This document shows positions 7,330 through 16,475 of a DNA stretch of 55,641 nucleotides, piece after piece (position 1 is the first letter of the stretch; each line of letters starts with the position of its first letter). Source of the DNA: a virus; IMG/VR virus record IMGVR_UViG_3300020478_000010, positions 1 through 55,641 of that record; one strand, 5' to 3'. The position numbers were made by a program, and so were the translations under genes. Below the pieces are notes generated by a model. The model was not told where the DNA came from and ran no database searches. It worked only from the letters and a program-made list of their open reading frames with translations.

Positions 7330-8106
7330 ATGGATAAGCTAACTAAATTTATTTTAGCACATTCTCCTAATGAGGGAATGTCTTTTAGAACTAACTGCCC
7401 AATGTGTGGTGGTCGAAACACATTTACAATTTCCAAACTACAAAGTAGATTATTATGGAACTGTTACAAAGCCAGTTGTAAAATTCGTGGCACAAAAGAA
7501 ACAGACAGAACAAAGCATGATATCGTGCAGAAGTTGCAAAACTATCATCCTTCTTTCTATCATAATTTTCAAATCCCTGATTATTTCACATCAGTCACAA
7601 ATAATGACAGAGCCTTGCGTTATTTAAAAAATAATAATTGTATAGATGCTTACGAAAATCGCCTTGCTAATATCATGTACGACCCTAAACAAGATAGAGT
7701 TGTGTTTATTGTAAAAGACGGAGTTCACATTGTTGACGCAATAGGTAGAAGTTTAAATTATAAAGTTAAACCAAAATGGTATAGATATGGTAAATCAGAA
7801 AAGTTATTTATTTGTGGCGATTCACAAGATGCTATACTTGTAGAAGATGCGGCAAGTGCTTGTGCTGTGTCTAAAATATTTACAGGGGTAGCTTTGTTAG
7901 GCACAAACTTAAAACACGCAGACCTCACATTTCTTAAGAAATTTCACAAAGTTCACATCTGTCTTGACCCTGATGCTACAAGAAAGTCGCTTGACATACA
8001 AAAGTATTTGTGCTATCTTGTTCCTAGTAATGTAATAAGGATAAAAGATGATTTAAAATATTTTGGGTCACAGGAGATTAAAAAATTAGTATCGAACAAC
8101 AGCTGA
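7330..8106 (+). CDS. DNA primase (zinc finger plus TOPRIM)
   Basis: A 258-aa T7-gp4-like primase lacking the helicase part. The N terminus has a zinc-binding motif (CPMCGG, then C and C in NCYKASC). The C-terminal half carries TOPRIM elements: a conserved Glu in LVEDAASACAV and the DxD in HICLDPDA. It lays RNA primers at the fork and would work with the separate helicase encoded next. Its 3' end overlaps the proposed helicase start by 22 bases. Confidence 0.88.
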   Translation: MDKLTKFILAHSPNEGMSFRTNCPMCGGRNTFTISKLQSRLLWNCYKASCKIRGTKETDRTKHDIVQKLQNYHPSFYHNFQIPDYFTSVTNNDRALRYLKNNNCIDAYENRLANIMYDPKQDRVVFIVKDGVHIVDAIGRSLNYKVKPKWYRYGKSEKLFICGDSQDAILVEDAASACAVSKIFTGVALLGTNLKHADLTFLKKFHKVHICLDPDATRKSLDIQKYLCYLVPSNVIRIKDDLKYFGSQEIKKLVSNNS

Positions 8107-9302
8107 TAAAGCTTCTGTTGCAGAAAGATTTTTATCAAGAGAATAAGAATCGTGTAATGCCATCAATGTTCCCTGAGGAACTGTCTGATTTGTATGACAC
8201 TATCGTAACAGGACATAAACAATATGAAAGAGATTTAACCGTATCAGAGGTTCGTGAACTCTTTAAAGTTCACAACCCTACGATTACACGTGCCAAGCAT
8301 CAAGTAATCTCTGATATGCTCACAGACATTCACAACATTCCTGCAATCGGTAAGGACGTTGCCAAAGATGTTTTACAAAAAATATGGCAACAAGAGATTG
8401 GGCGAAATATAGCTGACATGGGTTTAGCTATTATGGAAGGCTCACCGGAAAAGATTGCTGATGTAAAAAGACTTGTAGAAAAATCAGAAGAAGGCTTTGT
8501 GCCTGATGATGATGTAGAGCCTGTAACAACAGATTTAGATACGCTTTTAGAGTTCACAAAGAATGAAGATTGTTGGCATTTTAATATACCAAGTTTAAGT
8601 AAAGTTGTACGTGGTGGCAAAGCAGGTGAATTTATGATTACCTTTGCACGACCTGAAATTGGCAAAACAGCTTTTTATGTTTCACTGGTAGCATCACCAA
8701 ATGGTTTTTGTTGTCAAGGCGCTGATGTTCACATTATTACAAACGAAGAACCTGCAAGACGGACTATGCTTCGTGCAGTATCGGCTTACACAGGATATGA
8801 TGAACATAATATCTTTGTCCACAAAAAACAGGCAAAAGAAAAGTTTGCTGAGATAGCCGCAAATATCACAATGGTTGATAATGTTGATGCTTCAATAGAA
8901 TGGCTAGATAAATATTGTGCAAACAAAAAACCACATATAATAATAGTTGACCAACTAGATAAACTTAACGTCATGGGTTCATTTGCAAGAACAGATGAAA
9001 AGCTACGTGAGATATATACTAAGTTTAGAGAAGTATGTAAACGTAGAGATGTTTTTGGTATAGGTGTTAGTCAAGCTAGTGCTGATGCTGAGGCTAGAAC
9101 TAACGTAACTTATGCTATGATGGAGAATAGTAAAACTGGTAAAGCCGCTGAAGCTGATTTAATTATTGGCATAGGTAAATCAGATGTTACAGATAACAAC
9201 GATAGCCGTCGATATCTCACAATATCTAAAAATAAGTTGACAGGTTTTCATGGTAACATAGTATGCAACCTAAATACTGACTTGAGCAGGTACACGGCAT
9301 GA
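8085..9302 (+). CDS. Replicative DNA helicase, DnaB/T7-gp4 type, probable ATT start
   Basis: A RecA-fold hexameric helicase of about 405 aa. Motifs: a Walker A variant (ARPEIGKTAF, near residue 187), IITNEEPA, Walker B (HIIIVDQLDKL), and GIGVSQASADAEART. The usual start codons give only TTG 8118, which has no ribosome site. The frame stays open back to 8082, and ATT 8085 has AGGAG exactly eight bases upstream. The extra residues (SIEQQLIKLLL) look like the amphipathic start I recall for related phage helicases. The ATT start is inference; the helicase identity is firm. Confidence 0.85.
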   Translation: MSIEQQLIKLLLQKDFYQENKNRVMPSMFPEELSDLYDTIVTGHKQYERDLTVSEVRELFKVHNPTITRAKHQVISDMLTDIHNIPAIGKDVAKDVLQKIWQQEIGRNIADMGLAIMEGSPEKIADVKRLVEKSEEGFVPDDDVEPVTTDLDTLLEFTKNEDCWHFNIPSLSKVVRGGKAGEFMITFARPEIGKTAFYVSLVASPNGFCCQGADVHIITNEEPARRTMLRAVSAYTGYDEHNIFVHKKQAKEKFAEIAANITMVDNVDASIEWLDKYCANKKPHIIIVDQLDKLNVMGSFARTDEKLREIYTKFREVCKRRDVFGIGVSQASADAEARTNVTYAMMENSKTGKAAEADLIIGIGKSDVTDNNDSRRYLTISKNKLTGFHGNIVCNLNTDLSRYTA

Positions 9303-11401
9303 TTACTGTATTAGATGTAGAAACAACTTTTATTATTAAAGAGAATAGACGTAGTGACCCCTCACCTTTTTGTCCTGATAACAAACTTGTATCTGTTCAA
9401 TATTCACAAGGTTCACAAGACCCACAATTTGTTTGGTTTTATCATACTAGCAAAAAATTTGATGTTCACAAATCTTCACAACAAATTCAAAATATATTGG
9501 ACACAACCACACTTTTAGTTGGGCATAATATAAAATTTGACTTAATGTGGCTATGGGAAACTGGATTTACCTATGACGGAGCAGTATATGACACCATGAT
9601 TGGTGAATATATGTTACTTCGTGGGCAAAAATGGGGCATAAGTTTGGCAGATTGTTGTGAAAGACGTAATATAACCCTAAAAAAGTCACAACTTGTAGAT
9701 GACTTTTTAAAACAAGGCAAAGGGTTTGATGTCATACCTATGGAAATAGTTGAGGAATATGGTCTAGGCGACATAATATCCACAAGAGAATTGTATCATG
9801 AGCAAACTCGCCTGTATAAAAAGGCAGGATATTATGACCTAACTAAGCATTTGAATTTGATGAATAAATTTCTTATTGTGCTTGCTTATGTAGAACAAAA
9901 TGGAATTAAAATAGATTTTCCACAACTTCACAAAGTTAAGGAAGATTATGAAAAAGAGAAAGAAAAGCTAGAGCAGACAATGCGAAATGTGGCTGAAGAA
10001 GTTATGGGCGACACTCCTATAAATTTTGCTTCACCTGAGCAAATGGGACAGCTTATATATTCTCGTAAAGTTAAAGATAAGAAACAATGGGCAAGACATT
10101 TTAACATTGGATTAAATGAAAAAGGCAAGCCTTTATTACGTCCACGTATGTCAACTTCACATTTTGTTGGTTCAGTTAAAATGATGACTAGCCGTATGCA
10201 TAAAACAAAAGCTAGGCAATGTACAAAATGTTTTGGCAAAGGCACTCTTTACAAAATTAAGAAGGATGGGACACGTTGGAAGAATCCCACTAAATGCAAG
10301 TCTTGCAGTGGGAAGGGTTACACACTTATCCCACTACACAAAATTGCCGGACTTCACATGAACCCAAGAGATGTTTCAGATGTATCAGCAAATGGTTTTG
10401 CAACAGATAAGACTACACTAATAAGATTATTGGGTGTAGCTAAACACAATGGTAACGAAAATGCTGTCAAATTTTTGACATCTGCAGTTAGGTTAAATGC
10501 AGTTGACGTCTATCTGTCTAGTTTTGTAGGTGGCATTGAAAGAAATACACGCAGTAATTTATTATTGCATCCTAAGTTTAATCAATGTGTTACAAGAACA
10601 ACTAGGCTATCGTCATCTGACCCAAACTTTCAAAATCAACCTAGAGGCTCAACTTTTCCTGTTCGTTCTGTGGTTGTATCACGATTTGAAAATGGTAAAA
10701 TATTACAAGCTGACTATAGTCAACTAGAGTTTAGAGTAGCCGCACAACTATGTGGTGATGAAAAAATGATTAAAGACATATTGGAAGGGCAAGATGTTCA
10801 CAAATACACAGCATCAATTATATTTGACAAGGCTGAAGCTGACGTTACTAAAGAAGAGCGAACTGCAGCGAAGGCACATACTTTTAAGCCCTTGTATGGG
10901 GGGTTTTCGGGTACGCCACGTGAGATGGCATACTACAAGGCTTTTGTGGAAAAGTATCCTAAACTTGGAGCATGGCATGCAGATTTACAAACTGAAGCTA
11001 TTTCACATGGTATTGTTAGGTTATATACTGGTCAACAGTTTGCTTTTCCTGATACTAAAAGGCTTTCTAGTGGTGCAGCAACAAACGCACCATCTATTAA
11101 AAATTACCCTGTACAAGGAGTTGCAGGGGGTTGCATTGTTCCACTTGCACTGGTGGATTTATATAATAAGCTTAAGAATAGCAAGAGCAAATCTCTTATC
11201 ATTAATACAGTCCATGATTCGGTTGTCGTCGACATATATCCCGGAGAGGAATTACAAGTGGCGAACATGATGTATAATTCAATGACTAAAGTTTCACAAA
11301 AATTTGAAGAGTTATATAATGTAAAATGGTCCGTGCCATTAGAGGTTGATTTAGAGATTGGAAATAATTGGTTAAATATGAAGAATTATAGCTTGACATA
11401 A
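9299..11401 (+). CDS. polA: DNA polymerase A with DnaJ-type zinc-finger insert
   Basis: A 700-aa family-A polymerase. The 3'-5' exonuclease domain shows VLDVETT (residues 4-10), VGHNIKFDLMWLW and YDTMIGEYML. The polymerase domain shows motif A (ADYSQLEFRVAA, near 468), motif B (RTAAKAHTFKPLYGG, near 522) and motif C (NTVHDSVVVD, near 637). Between them, residues about 306-345 carry CTKCFGKG and CKSCSGKG, two CxxCxGxG repeats as in DnaJ; this insert is the recognised signature of HMO-2011-type phages. There is no 5' nuclease domain. The start overlaps the helicase by four bases, and the -35 of the next promoter sits in its last codons. Confidence 0.95.
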   Translation: MITVLDVETTFIIKENRRSDPSPFCPDNKLVSVQYSQGSQDPQFVWFYHTSKKFDVHKSSQQIQNILDTTTLLVGHNIKFDLMWLWETGFTYDGAVYDTMIGEYMLLRGQKWGISLADCCERRNITLKKSQLVDDFLKQGKGFDVIPMEIVEEYGLGDIISTRELYHEQTRLYKKAGYYDLTKHLNLMNKFLIVLAYVEQNGIKIDFPQLHKVKEDYEKEKEKLEQTMRNVAEEVMGDTPINFASPEQMGQLIYSRKVKDKKQWARHFNIGLNEKGKPLLRPRMSTSHFVGSVKMMTSRMHKTKARQCTKCFGKGTLYKIKKDGTRWKNPTKCKSCSGKGYTLIPLHKIAGLHMNPRDVSDVSANGFATDKTTLIRLLGVAKHNGNENAVKFLTSAVRLNAVDVYLSSFVGGIERNTRSNLLLHPKFNQCVTRTTRLSSSDPNFQNQPRGSTFPVRSVVVSRFENGKILQADYSQLEFRVAAQLCGDEKMIKDILEGQDVHKYTASIIFDKAEADVTKEERTAAKAHTFKPLYGGFSGTPREMAYYKAFVEKYPKLGAWHADLQTEAISHGIVRLYTGQQFAFPDTKRLSSGAATNAPSIKNYPVQGVAGGCIVPLALVDLYNKLKNSKSKSLIINTVHDSVVVDIYPGEELQVANMMYNSMTKVSQKFEELYNVKWSVPLEVDLEIGNNWLNMKNYSLT

Positions 11402-11421
11402 GGTTCAAGATATAGTAAAAA
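11393..11421 (+). promoter_or_regulatory. Second-family promoter before the SSB gene (TTGACA-N17-TAAAAA)
   Basis: TTGACA (11393-11398), 17 bases, TAAAAA (11416-11421), followed by GTG as at 55172. It overlaps the polymerase stop codon. An own promoter for the SSB-like gene makes sense, as such proteins are needed in large amounts. Confidence 0.75.
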
Positions 11422-11447
11422 GTGTGTTCTAGAAGAAGGAGTCAAAA

Positions 11448-12320
11448 ATGACAACACAAACATTACCTACGATAAATACAGACGTAAACTTTGAACAAAT
11501 AGCATCTATTATAGGACAAGATGAGCCTAAAGCATCAAATGAGGGCGATAGCTTAGCTTTCCTACGTATTAATTATAATACAGAAGATGATAATGAAAAA
11601 CAGTTGCCTGTTGGTTACTGGACTATCGCTACACCTGAACATGGTGCTATATTTTCTAAAGAAATAGAATTTCAAGTATTTCTACAGCGATACCAATATA
11701 CACATTGGGATGAAGAAGCTGAGGAAATGGCTAATAAATCTATTTTTGCACAAAATTTGTATCCACAAACGGAAGTTCCTGACATGTTAGGCACAATGCG
11801 TTGTGGTTCTGTTCCTTACTCACAACGAGAAGGATTGAATGCTGAACAAGCACTCAAACAAAAAAGTATTCGGTGTTTTAGAATGTTATTCGGTAGGGTA
11901 ACACTCAAGGATGCCGTGAACGTAGACGGGGAGAAAGTTGAAGCTTCTAACCTTCCTTGTCTATGGAGAGCTAGAGGAAGTAATTTTATGACCATCTCTG
12001 ATGCCATGGATTCACTTTCTGCTCAGAAGAAACCTTTTATCTTTTACAAGTTAAAAAGTGGTCTTGAAAAAAGAAAAAATGGTGGAGTAATTTATTATGT
12101 TAGCAACTTTGAAGTTAGCGAAGGTCCGCTTTCTTTTGGTGAAGAAGATAATAACTTATTGAAGCTATTTTGCGAGTACGTTGATAACGAAAATAAGGAT
12201 ATTATGAAGGCGTATGATAAAGCGTTGATGAAAAAAGCTGGTTCAACCCCTAACGGACAAGGTGAAGTCATTGACATAGATGATGCGTTAAATGATGATT
12301 TACCTGATTTTAGTAAATGA
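11448..12320 (+). CDS. Putative single-stranded DNA-binding protein
   Basis: A 290-aa protein placed directly after the polymerase, with its own promoter and a good AAGGAG. The C terminus is strongly acidic with an aromatic near the end (DIDDALNDDLPDF), the tail type that SSB proteins use to bind polymerase and helicase. The body looks beta-rich. Assignment rests on the tail, the position and the size, somewhat larger than T7 gp2.5 (about 230 aa); I see no diagnostic OB-fold motif. Confidence 0.65.
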   Translation: MTTQTLPTINTDVNFEQIASIIGQDEPKASNEGDSLAFLRINYNTEDDNEKQLPVGYWTIATPEHGAIFSKEIEFQVFLQRYQYTHWDEEAEEMANKSIFAQNLYPQTEVPDMLGTMRCGSVPYSQREGLNAEQALKQKSIRCFRMLFGRVTLKDAVNVDGEKVEASNLPCLWRARGSNFMTISDAMDSLSAQKKPFIFYKLKSGLEKRKNGGVIYYVSNFEVSEGPLSFGEEDNNLLKLFCEYVDNENKDIMKAYDKALMKKAGSTPNGQGEVIDIDDALNDDLPDFSK

Positions 12321-13198
12321 ACGTAAAAGAAGCTTCATTAATCTCCTACTTGGTTAATGTGTTAGATGGGAAGGCAGAAATGCCTTCCTATTTATTTGAC
12401 GAGTTTGCAGATTTATCTAGAAAAGCTTTAGAAAAACATTTTACAAGAAAAAAAGAAGACTTTAGGCTTCGCATGAGTAATGTGGGCAAACCCTTGTGTC
12501 AGCTACAAATGCAGGCAAAAGGTGTTGAGCCGGAAAAACCATCTCATGATTTTATTGTAAGAATGATTATAGGAGATATGCTTGAGGCTCTTGTAATTGT
12601 TTTACTTAAAGCTGCTAAAATAAAAGTTAAGTCACAACATCAGAAAGTATCTTTGGGTGTTGGTGATAGACAAATTGAAGGCGAATATGATATCGAACTT
12701 GATGACGGTATTTACGATATAAAGAGTGTATCGCCTTTTTCATTCACAACTAAATTTAATGCCGATAACGGCTATGATAAAATAAAACAATCAGATTCTT
12801 TTGGCTATATTTCACAAGGACATGGTTATGGTATGGCGGTTAACAAACCATTTAAAGGTTGGATTGCCATAAATAAAACAACTGGTGAAATAGTTTTTAC
12901 TGATGCAAAACATACTGATAAAGAAAAGAAAGAAGTCTATTCAAAGATATATAATACTAGTGTAGCTTTGTTAGATGAAAAACCTTTTGAAAGATGTTTT
13001 ACAGATATTGAAGAAGTATATTATTCTAAACCAACAGGCAATCGTACATTAGGTATTGAATGCAGTTATTGTCCATATAAACATAATTGTTGGGAAAATC
13101 TTGAGTTTAGAAGACAGTTGCCAAGCAAAGGTAAAAATCCTAAATGGATGTGGTATACTAAAATTGACCCTAAATGGATGGAAGAGAATGTACAATGA
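12317..13198 (+). CDS. PD-(D/E)XK exonuclease with Fe-S cysteines (Cas4/AddB-like)
   Basis: A 293-aa nuclease. The catalytic core is visible as GEYDIELDDG followed by IYDIKSVSPF (D...D-x-K, residues about 121-141). Four cysteines are placed as in Cas4 and AddB iron-sulphur nucleases: C61 and the C-terminal cluster ECSYCPYKHNC. The role is probably end resection in phage recombination, or host DNA breakdown. ATGA overlaps with both neighbours tie it to the replication operon. Confidence 0.85.
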   Translation: MNVKEASLISYLVNVLDGKAEMPSYLFDEFADLSRKALEKHFTRKKEDFRLRMSNVGKPLCQLQMQAKGVEPEKPSHDFIVRMIIGDMLEALVIVLLKAAKIKVKSQHQKVSLGVGDRQIEGEYDIELDDGIYDIKSVSPFSFTTKFNADNGYDKIKQSDSFGYISQGHGYGMAVNKPFKGWIAINKTTGEIVFTDAKHTDKEKKEVYSKIYNTSVALLDEKPFERCFTDIEEVYYSKPTGNRTLGIECSYCPYKHNCWENLEFRRQLPSKGKNPKWMWYTKIDPKWMEENVQ

Positions 13199-13620
13199 CA
13201 CGAGTACAAAAGTTTGTAAATCTGCAACGTAGAAAAAATTTAAACTACACACCTAAAAAGAAACCTATGTCACCAAGGTCAGCAAAAGCAAAAGGCAGAA
13301 AATTACAAACATGGGTTGTAGATAAAATATTAGCTTTGTTTCCTTCATTATCTTCTTTGGATGTTAGGTCAACACCTATGGGGGTAAATGGGGTTGATGT
13401 TCAATTATCTAGTTTAGCACAAAAGTTTTTTCCTTATGATATTGAATGTAAAAATACTGAAAGAACAAAAACAATTTATAATTACTATGAGCAAGCTATA
13501 GACCATACAAATGGGGGCGAGCCACTTGTTATTATAAAAATGAATAGACAAAAGCCTTTGGCTATTGTAGATGCAGAACACTTTATGGAGATGACATTAT
13601 GTCAGAAAAAGAAACTATAG
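13195..13620 (+). CDS. PD-(D/E)XK endonuclease, resolvase-like
   Basis: A 141-aa protein. I chose the ATG at 13195 (ATGA overlap with the upstream gene) over a longer in-frame start. The core reads GVNGVDVQLS...FPYDIECKN, the G-D...E-C-K pattern of small Hjc-like or phage PD-(D/E)XK nucleases, with a basic N terminus. Probably a junction-resolving or debranching endonuclease that clears replication intermediates before packaging. It overlaps the next gene by 22 bases. Confidence 0.78.
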   Translation: MTRVQKFVNLQRRKNLNYTPKKKPMSPRSAKAKGRKLQTWVVDKILALFPSLSSLDVRSTPMGVNGVDVQLSSLAQKFFPYDIECKNTERTKTIYNYYEQAIDHTNGGEPLVIIKMNRQKPLAIVDAEHFMEMTLCQKKKL

Positions 13621-13856
13621 ATTTAAAATCAGGTGACTCTGCTGTTGTTATACGTCATGATAAAAACCTTGAAGGCGGATTTATAGTAGAAGTTTACCAT
13701 AACATGGATAGGAAAAAACTAACCGTATCAGATATTGCATTTTACGCTTTACTTACACGAGGAATGGCTTATCATGTAACAACAGACTTGCCTTCCGTAC
13801 TTGATTATGGAAGACAGAGTTTTGAAGAATCAGAATCAACATTAACAATTCATTAG
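13599..13856 (+). CDS. Hypothetical replication-operon protein
   Basis: An 85-aa acidic protein with a beta-rich N terminus (SGDSAVVIRHD, GGFIVEVYHNM) and a helical middle. Similar small proteins are, in my recollection, common beside nuclease genes in marine phages, but no function is known. It overlaps the endonuclease gene by 22 bases. Confidence 0.65.
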   Translation: MSEKETIDLKSGDSAVVIRHDKNLEGGFIVEVYHNMDRKKLTVSDIAFYALLTRGMAYHVTTDLPSVLDYGRQSFEESESTLTIH

Positions 13857-13865
13857 AGAGAAACT

Positions 13866-14126
13866 ATGGCAGAACAATTAGAATTGTACAGCAATGGTAA
13901 AGATGCTGTAAACAGTCCTTCTCATTATACCGTATCTAAATTAGAATGCATAGATGCTATCAAAGAAGCTACAGGAGAAGGTTACGAGTATTATTTACAA
14001 GGTGTAATTATGAAATACTTGTGGCGATACCGCTATAAAGGCACACCTGTAGAGGATTTACAGAAAGCCGAATGGTATCTAAAGAGGCTTATAGAAGTAA
14101 CTCAACATGCAAAAGAACACAGATAA
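13866..14126 (+). CDS. DUF3310 family protein
   Basis: An 86-aa protein matching the DUF3310 pattern: VNSPSHYT near the start, then LECIDAIKEATG, GVIMKYLWRYRYKG and LQKAEWYLKRLIE. The family is widespread in phages and is sometimes annotated as nucleotide-kinase-like, without firm biochemistry. Its place between nucleases and ribonucleotide reductase suggests a link to nucleotide supply. GAGAGAAA lies upstream of the ATG. Confidence 0.88.
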   Translation: MAEQLELYSNGKDAVNSPSHYTVSKLECIDAIKEATGEGYEYYLQGVIMKYLWRYRYKGTPVEDLQKAEWYLKRLIEVTQHAKEHR

Positions 14127-14280
14127 AGTTGTTATTAAGATTATAGCAGATGTAGAAACAAAAGAATTTGTTCTTGACAAAGAAGAATTGCCTTATATTT
14201 TAGAAGATATATTAATAGATTTATTACATGAAATATCAGGCGTAAAAACAAAAGATATAACAGTAAAGGTAGTAAAATGA
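14107..14280 (+). CDS. Small hypothetical protein (57 aa)
   Basis: A short frame from ATG 14107 to TGA 14280 fills the gap between the DUF3310 gene and the reductase. It overlaps the first by 20 bases and the second through ATGA. The peptide begins MQKNTDKVVI and ends ITVKVVK, with an acidic helical centre. The tight overlaps at both ends, typical of this operon, support it as a real gene. Function unknown. Confidence 0.6.
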   Translation: MQKNTDKVVIKIIADVETKEFVLDKEELPYILEDILIDLLHEISGVKTKDITVKVVK

Positions 14281-16202
14281 ACGTAACAAATCTCCCGACA
14301 TATTATCAACAATTTATTCATAAATCTCGCTATGCTCGTTGGGTAGAAAGTGAAAACAGGCGTGAAGAATGGGATGAAACTATTAGTCGTTATATGGCAT
14401 TTATGAGTGCCCATCTTATGGAAAAGCATGACTATAAAATAGATAACAAATTATATCATCAGTTGTATGAAGCTATCGTAAAACAGGATATTATGCCATC
14501 TATGCGTTGTGTTATGACAGCAGGTAAAGCTTTAGAAAGAGACAATACTGCAGGATATAACTGTTCATACCTGCCTGTAGATGACCCTAAGTCATTTGAT
14601 GAGGCTATGTACATACTAATGTGTGGCACAGGCGTTGGTTTTTCTGTTGAAAGAAATTATGTTAACAAGTTGCCCGAAGTGCCGGAACAACTATTTAGAG
14701 CAGAAGAAATTATCATAGTAAACGACAGTAAAGAAGGCTGGGCAAAAGCATTACGCAAGTTATTAGCTTTACTATGGTCTGGTGAAATACCAAACTGGGA
14801 TTTAAGCCGTGTACGTCCTGCAGGTTCTATACTTAAAACATTTGGTGGTCGTGCATCAGGTCCTGCACCTTTAGAAAGCTTGTTTAATTTTATTGTATTG
14901 ACATTTAAAAATGCAAGTGGCAGAAAATTATCTAGTTTAGAATGTCATGATATTATGTGCAAGGTTGGCGAAGTAGTTGTATCAGGGGGTGTAAGACGGT
15001 CTGCTATGATTAGTTTATCTAATTTATCTGATGACAGAATGCGTCATGCAAAAACTGGCGAGTTTTATAAATTACAACCACAACGACAAATGGCTAATAA
15101 TTCTGTAGCTTACACAGAAAAACCTGACATGAAGACATTTTTACGTGAATGGTTGTCCTTGATTGAGTCTGGTACTGGTGAACGTGGTATGTTTTATAGA
15201 GGTGCTGCAAAAAGTAAAGCAGAAGAAAATGGCAGAAGAAATAGCGATTGGGATTTTGGAACTAATCCATGTTCAGAAATAATACTGCGTCCTTACCAAT
15301 TCTGTAATTTATCCGAAGTTATTGTAAGAGGCGACGACACTATAGACGATATATCAAAGAAAGTAGAACTGGCTACTATACTTGGTACTTTCCAATCAAC
15401 ACTTACAAACTTTCCGTATTTAAGAAAGATATGGCAAAAGAACACAGAAGAGGAAAGACTTCTTGGTGTATCATTAACTGGTATCATGGATAATAGTATA
15501 ATGAATGGTCGTGAAGCAGATAATTTGAGCAAAATACTGCAAGAGTTGCGTGAAGTTGCTATTGACACAAACAAAGAGTTTGCTGAAGTGTTAAACATAA
15601 ATCAATCTACTGCTATAACTTGTGTTAAACCAAGTGGCACAGTTTCACAACTCACAGATGCTGCATCAGGTATACATGCACGGCATAGCCAATATTATAT
15701 TAGAACTGTTCGTGGTGATAAAAAAGACCCAATCACACAATTTATGATGGAAAATAATATACCTTGGGAAACAGATTTGTGGAATAGTAACAACGCTGTA
15801 TTTAGCTTTGCTATTAAATCACCTGAAGGTTGTATAACAAGTAGTGATATGACTGCTCTTGAACAACTAGAGTTTTGGAAAGTGTACGCTGATAATTGGT
15901 GTGAACACAAACCATCTATTACAGTATCAGTTGGTGCAGAAGAATGGTTAGAAGTAGGAGACTGGATATACAAAAACTTTAATATTGCATCAGGTCTTTC
16001 TTTTCTACCAAGAAGTGAGCATGTATATCAACAAGCACCATATCAAGAATGTTCTAAAGAACAATACAATAGTTTAGTTAAAACTATGCCAACAGAAATA
16101 GAGTGGACAGAATTGACAAAGTATGAAAAAGATGATAACACAGTTGGGTCGCAGACACTTGCGTGTTCAGGTGATAGCTGTGAAGTAGTGGATATTACGT
16201 AA
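14277..16202 (+). CDS. nrdJ: Ribonucleotide reductase, class II (B12-dependent)
   Basis: A 641-aa monomeric class II reductase, which makes deoxynucleotides from ribonucleotides using adenosylcobalamin. Seen motifs: CGTGVGFSVER, SGGVRRSAMISLSNLSD, the active-site NPCSEIILRP (near residue 330), CVKPSGTVSQL, and a C-terminal cysteine pair (ACSGDSCEV) that re-reduces the enzyme. The length is somewhat below the usual 700 or so. It allows DNA synthesis from host RNA pools; the cofactor must come from the host, which implies a B12-using host. ATGA and TAATG overlaps couple it to its neighbours. Confidence 0.94.
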   Translation: MNVTNLPTYYQQFIHKSRYARWVESENRREEWDETISRYMAFMSAHLMEKHDYKIDNKLYHQLYEAIVKQDIMPSMRCVMTAGKALERDNTAGYNCSYLPVDDPKSFDEAMYILMCGTGVGFSVERNYVNKLPEVPEQLFRAEEIIIVNDSKEGWAKALRKLLALLWSGEIPNWDLSRVRPAGSILKTFGGRASGPAPLESLFNFIVLTFKNASGRKLSSLECHDIMCKVGEVVVSGGVRRSAMISLSNLSDDRMRHAKTGEFYKLQPQRQMANNSVAYTEKPDMKTFLREWLSLIESGTGERGMFYRGAAKSKAEENGRRNSDWDFGTNPCSEIILRPYQFCNLSEVIVRGDDTIDDISKKVELATILGTFQSTLTNFPYLRKIWQKNTEEERLLGVSLTGIMDNSIMNGREADNLSKILQELREVAIDTNKEFAEVLNINQSTAITCVKPSGTVSQLTDAASGIHARHSQYYIRTVRGDKKDPITQFMMENNIPWETDLWNSNNAVFSFAIKSPEGCITSSDMTALEQLEFWKVYADNWCEHKPSITVSVGAEEWLEVGDWIYKNFNIASGLSFLPRSEHVYQQAPYQECSKEQYNSLVKTMPTEIEWTELTKYEKDDNTVGSQTLACSGDSCEVVDIT

Positions 16203-16423
16203 TGGCAACAGTAGATAGATTTTTTAAAGAAGGTCAGTCTGCTTTTTATAAACCTAAAAAGTACGGAAGGTTTATGCACCATGCCTGTAATCCGTACACA
16301 AGTACCTCGTTTCGTGGTAAAGAGTGGCAAAGAGGTTTTAATAACAGTTATGGCAAAAAATTAAAAAAACGCCATAAATTTCCGGGTACAAAGACACACG
16401 GGCATGTCGTTTCACCCCTCTGA
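16202..16423 (+). CDS. Small RMF-like protein
   Basis: A 73-aa very basic protein. The segment ACNPYTS...KEWQRGFNNSY resembles the core of ribosome modulation factor and CrpP-like proteins (NPY/CPY, then W..G). RMF pairs ribosomes into inactive dimers in stationary cells. If the likeness holds, the phage may tune host translation, but the family is loose and other roles are possible. It is coupled to the reductase by TAATG. Confidence 0.55.
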   Translation: MATVDRFFKEGQSAFYKPKKYGRFMHHACNPYTSTSFRGKEWQRGFNNSYGKKLKKRHKFPGTKTHGHVVSPL

Positions 16424-16431
16424 CGGGCTTT

Positions 16432-16449
16432 AAAACGAGACGTTTTTTG
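16432..16449 (+). terminator. Weak terminator-like hairpin
   Basis: AAAACG, an AGA loop and CGTTTT, followed by TT. The stem is only six pairs with two GC pairs, so it would be leaky at best. It is the only structure seen in the gap between 16423 and 16476. Confidence 0.3.
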
Positions 16450-16475
16450 AACAATATAGTCGAAAAGGAGCAAAT

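Noticed and set aside
8118-8120. TTG as the helicase start
   Set aside because: No ribosome site in front, and it removes a likely conserved N-terminal helix; the ATT at 8085 fits better.
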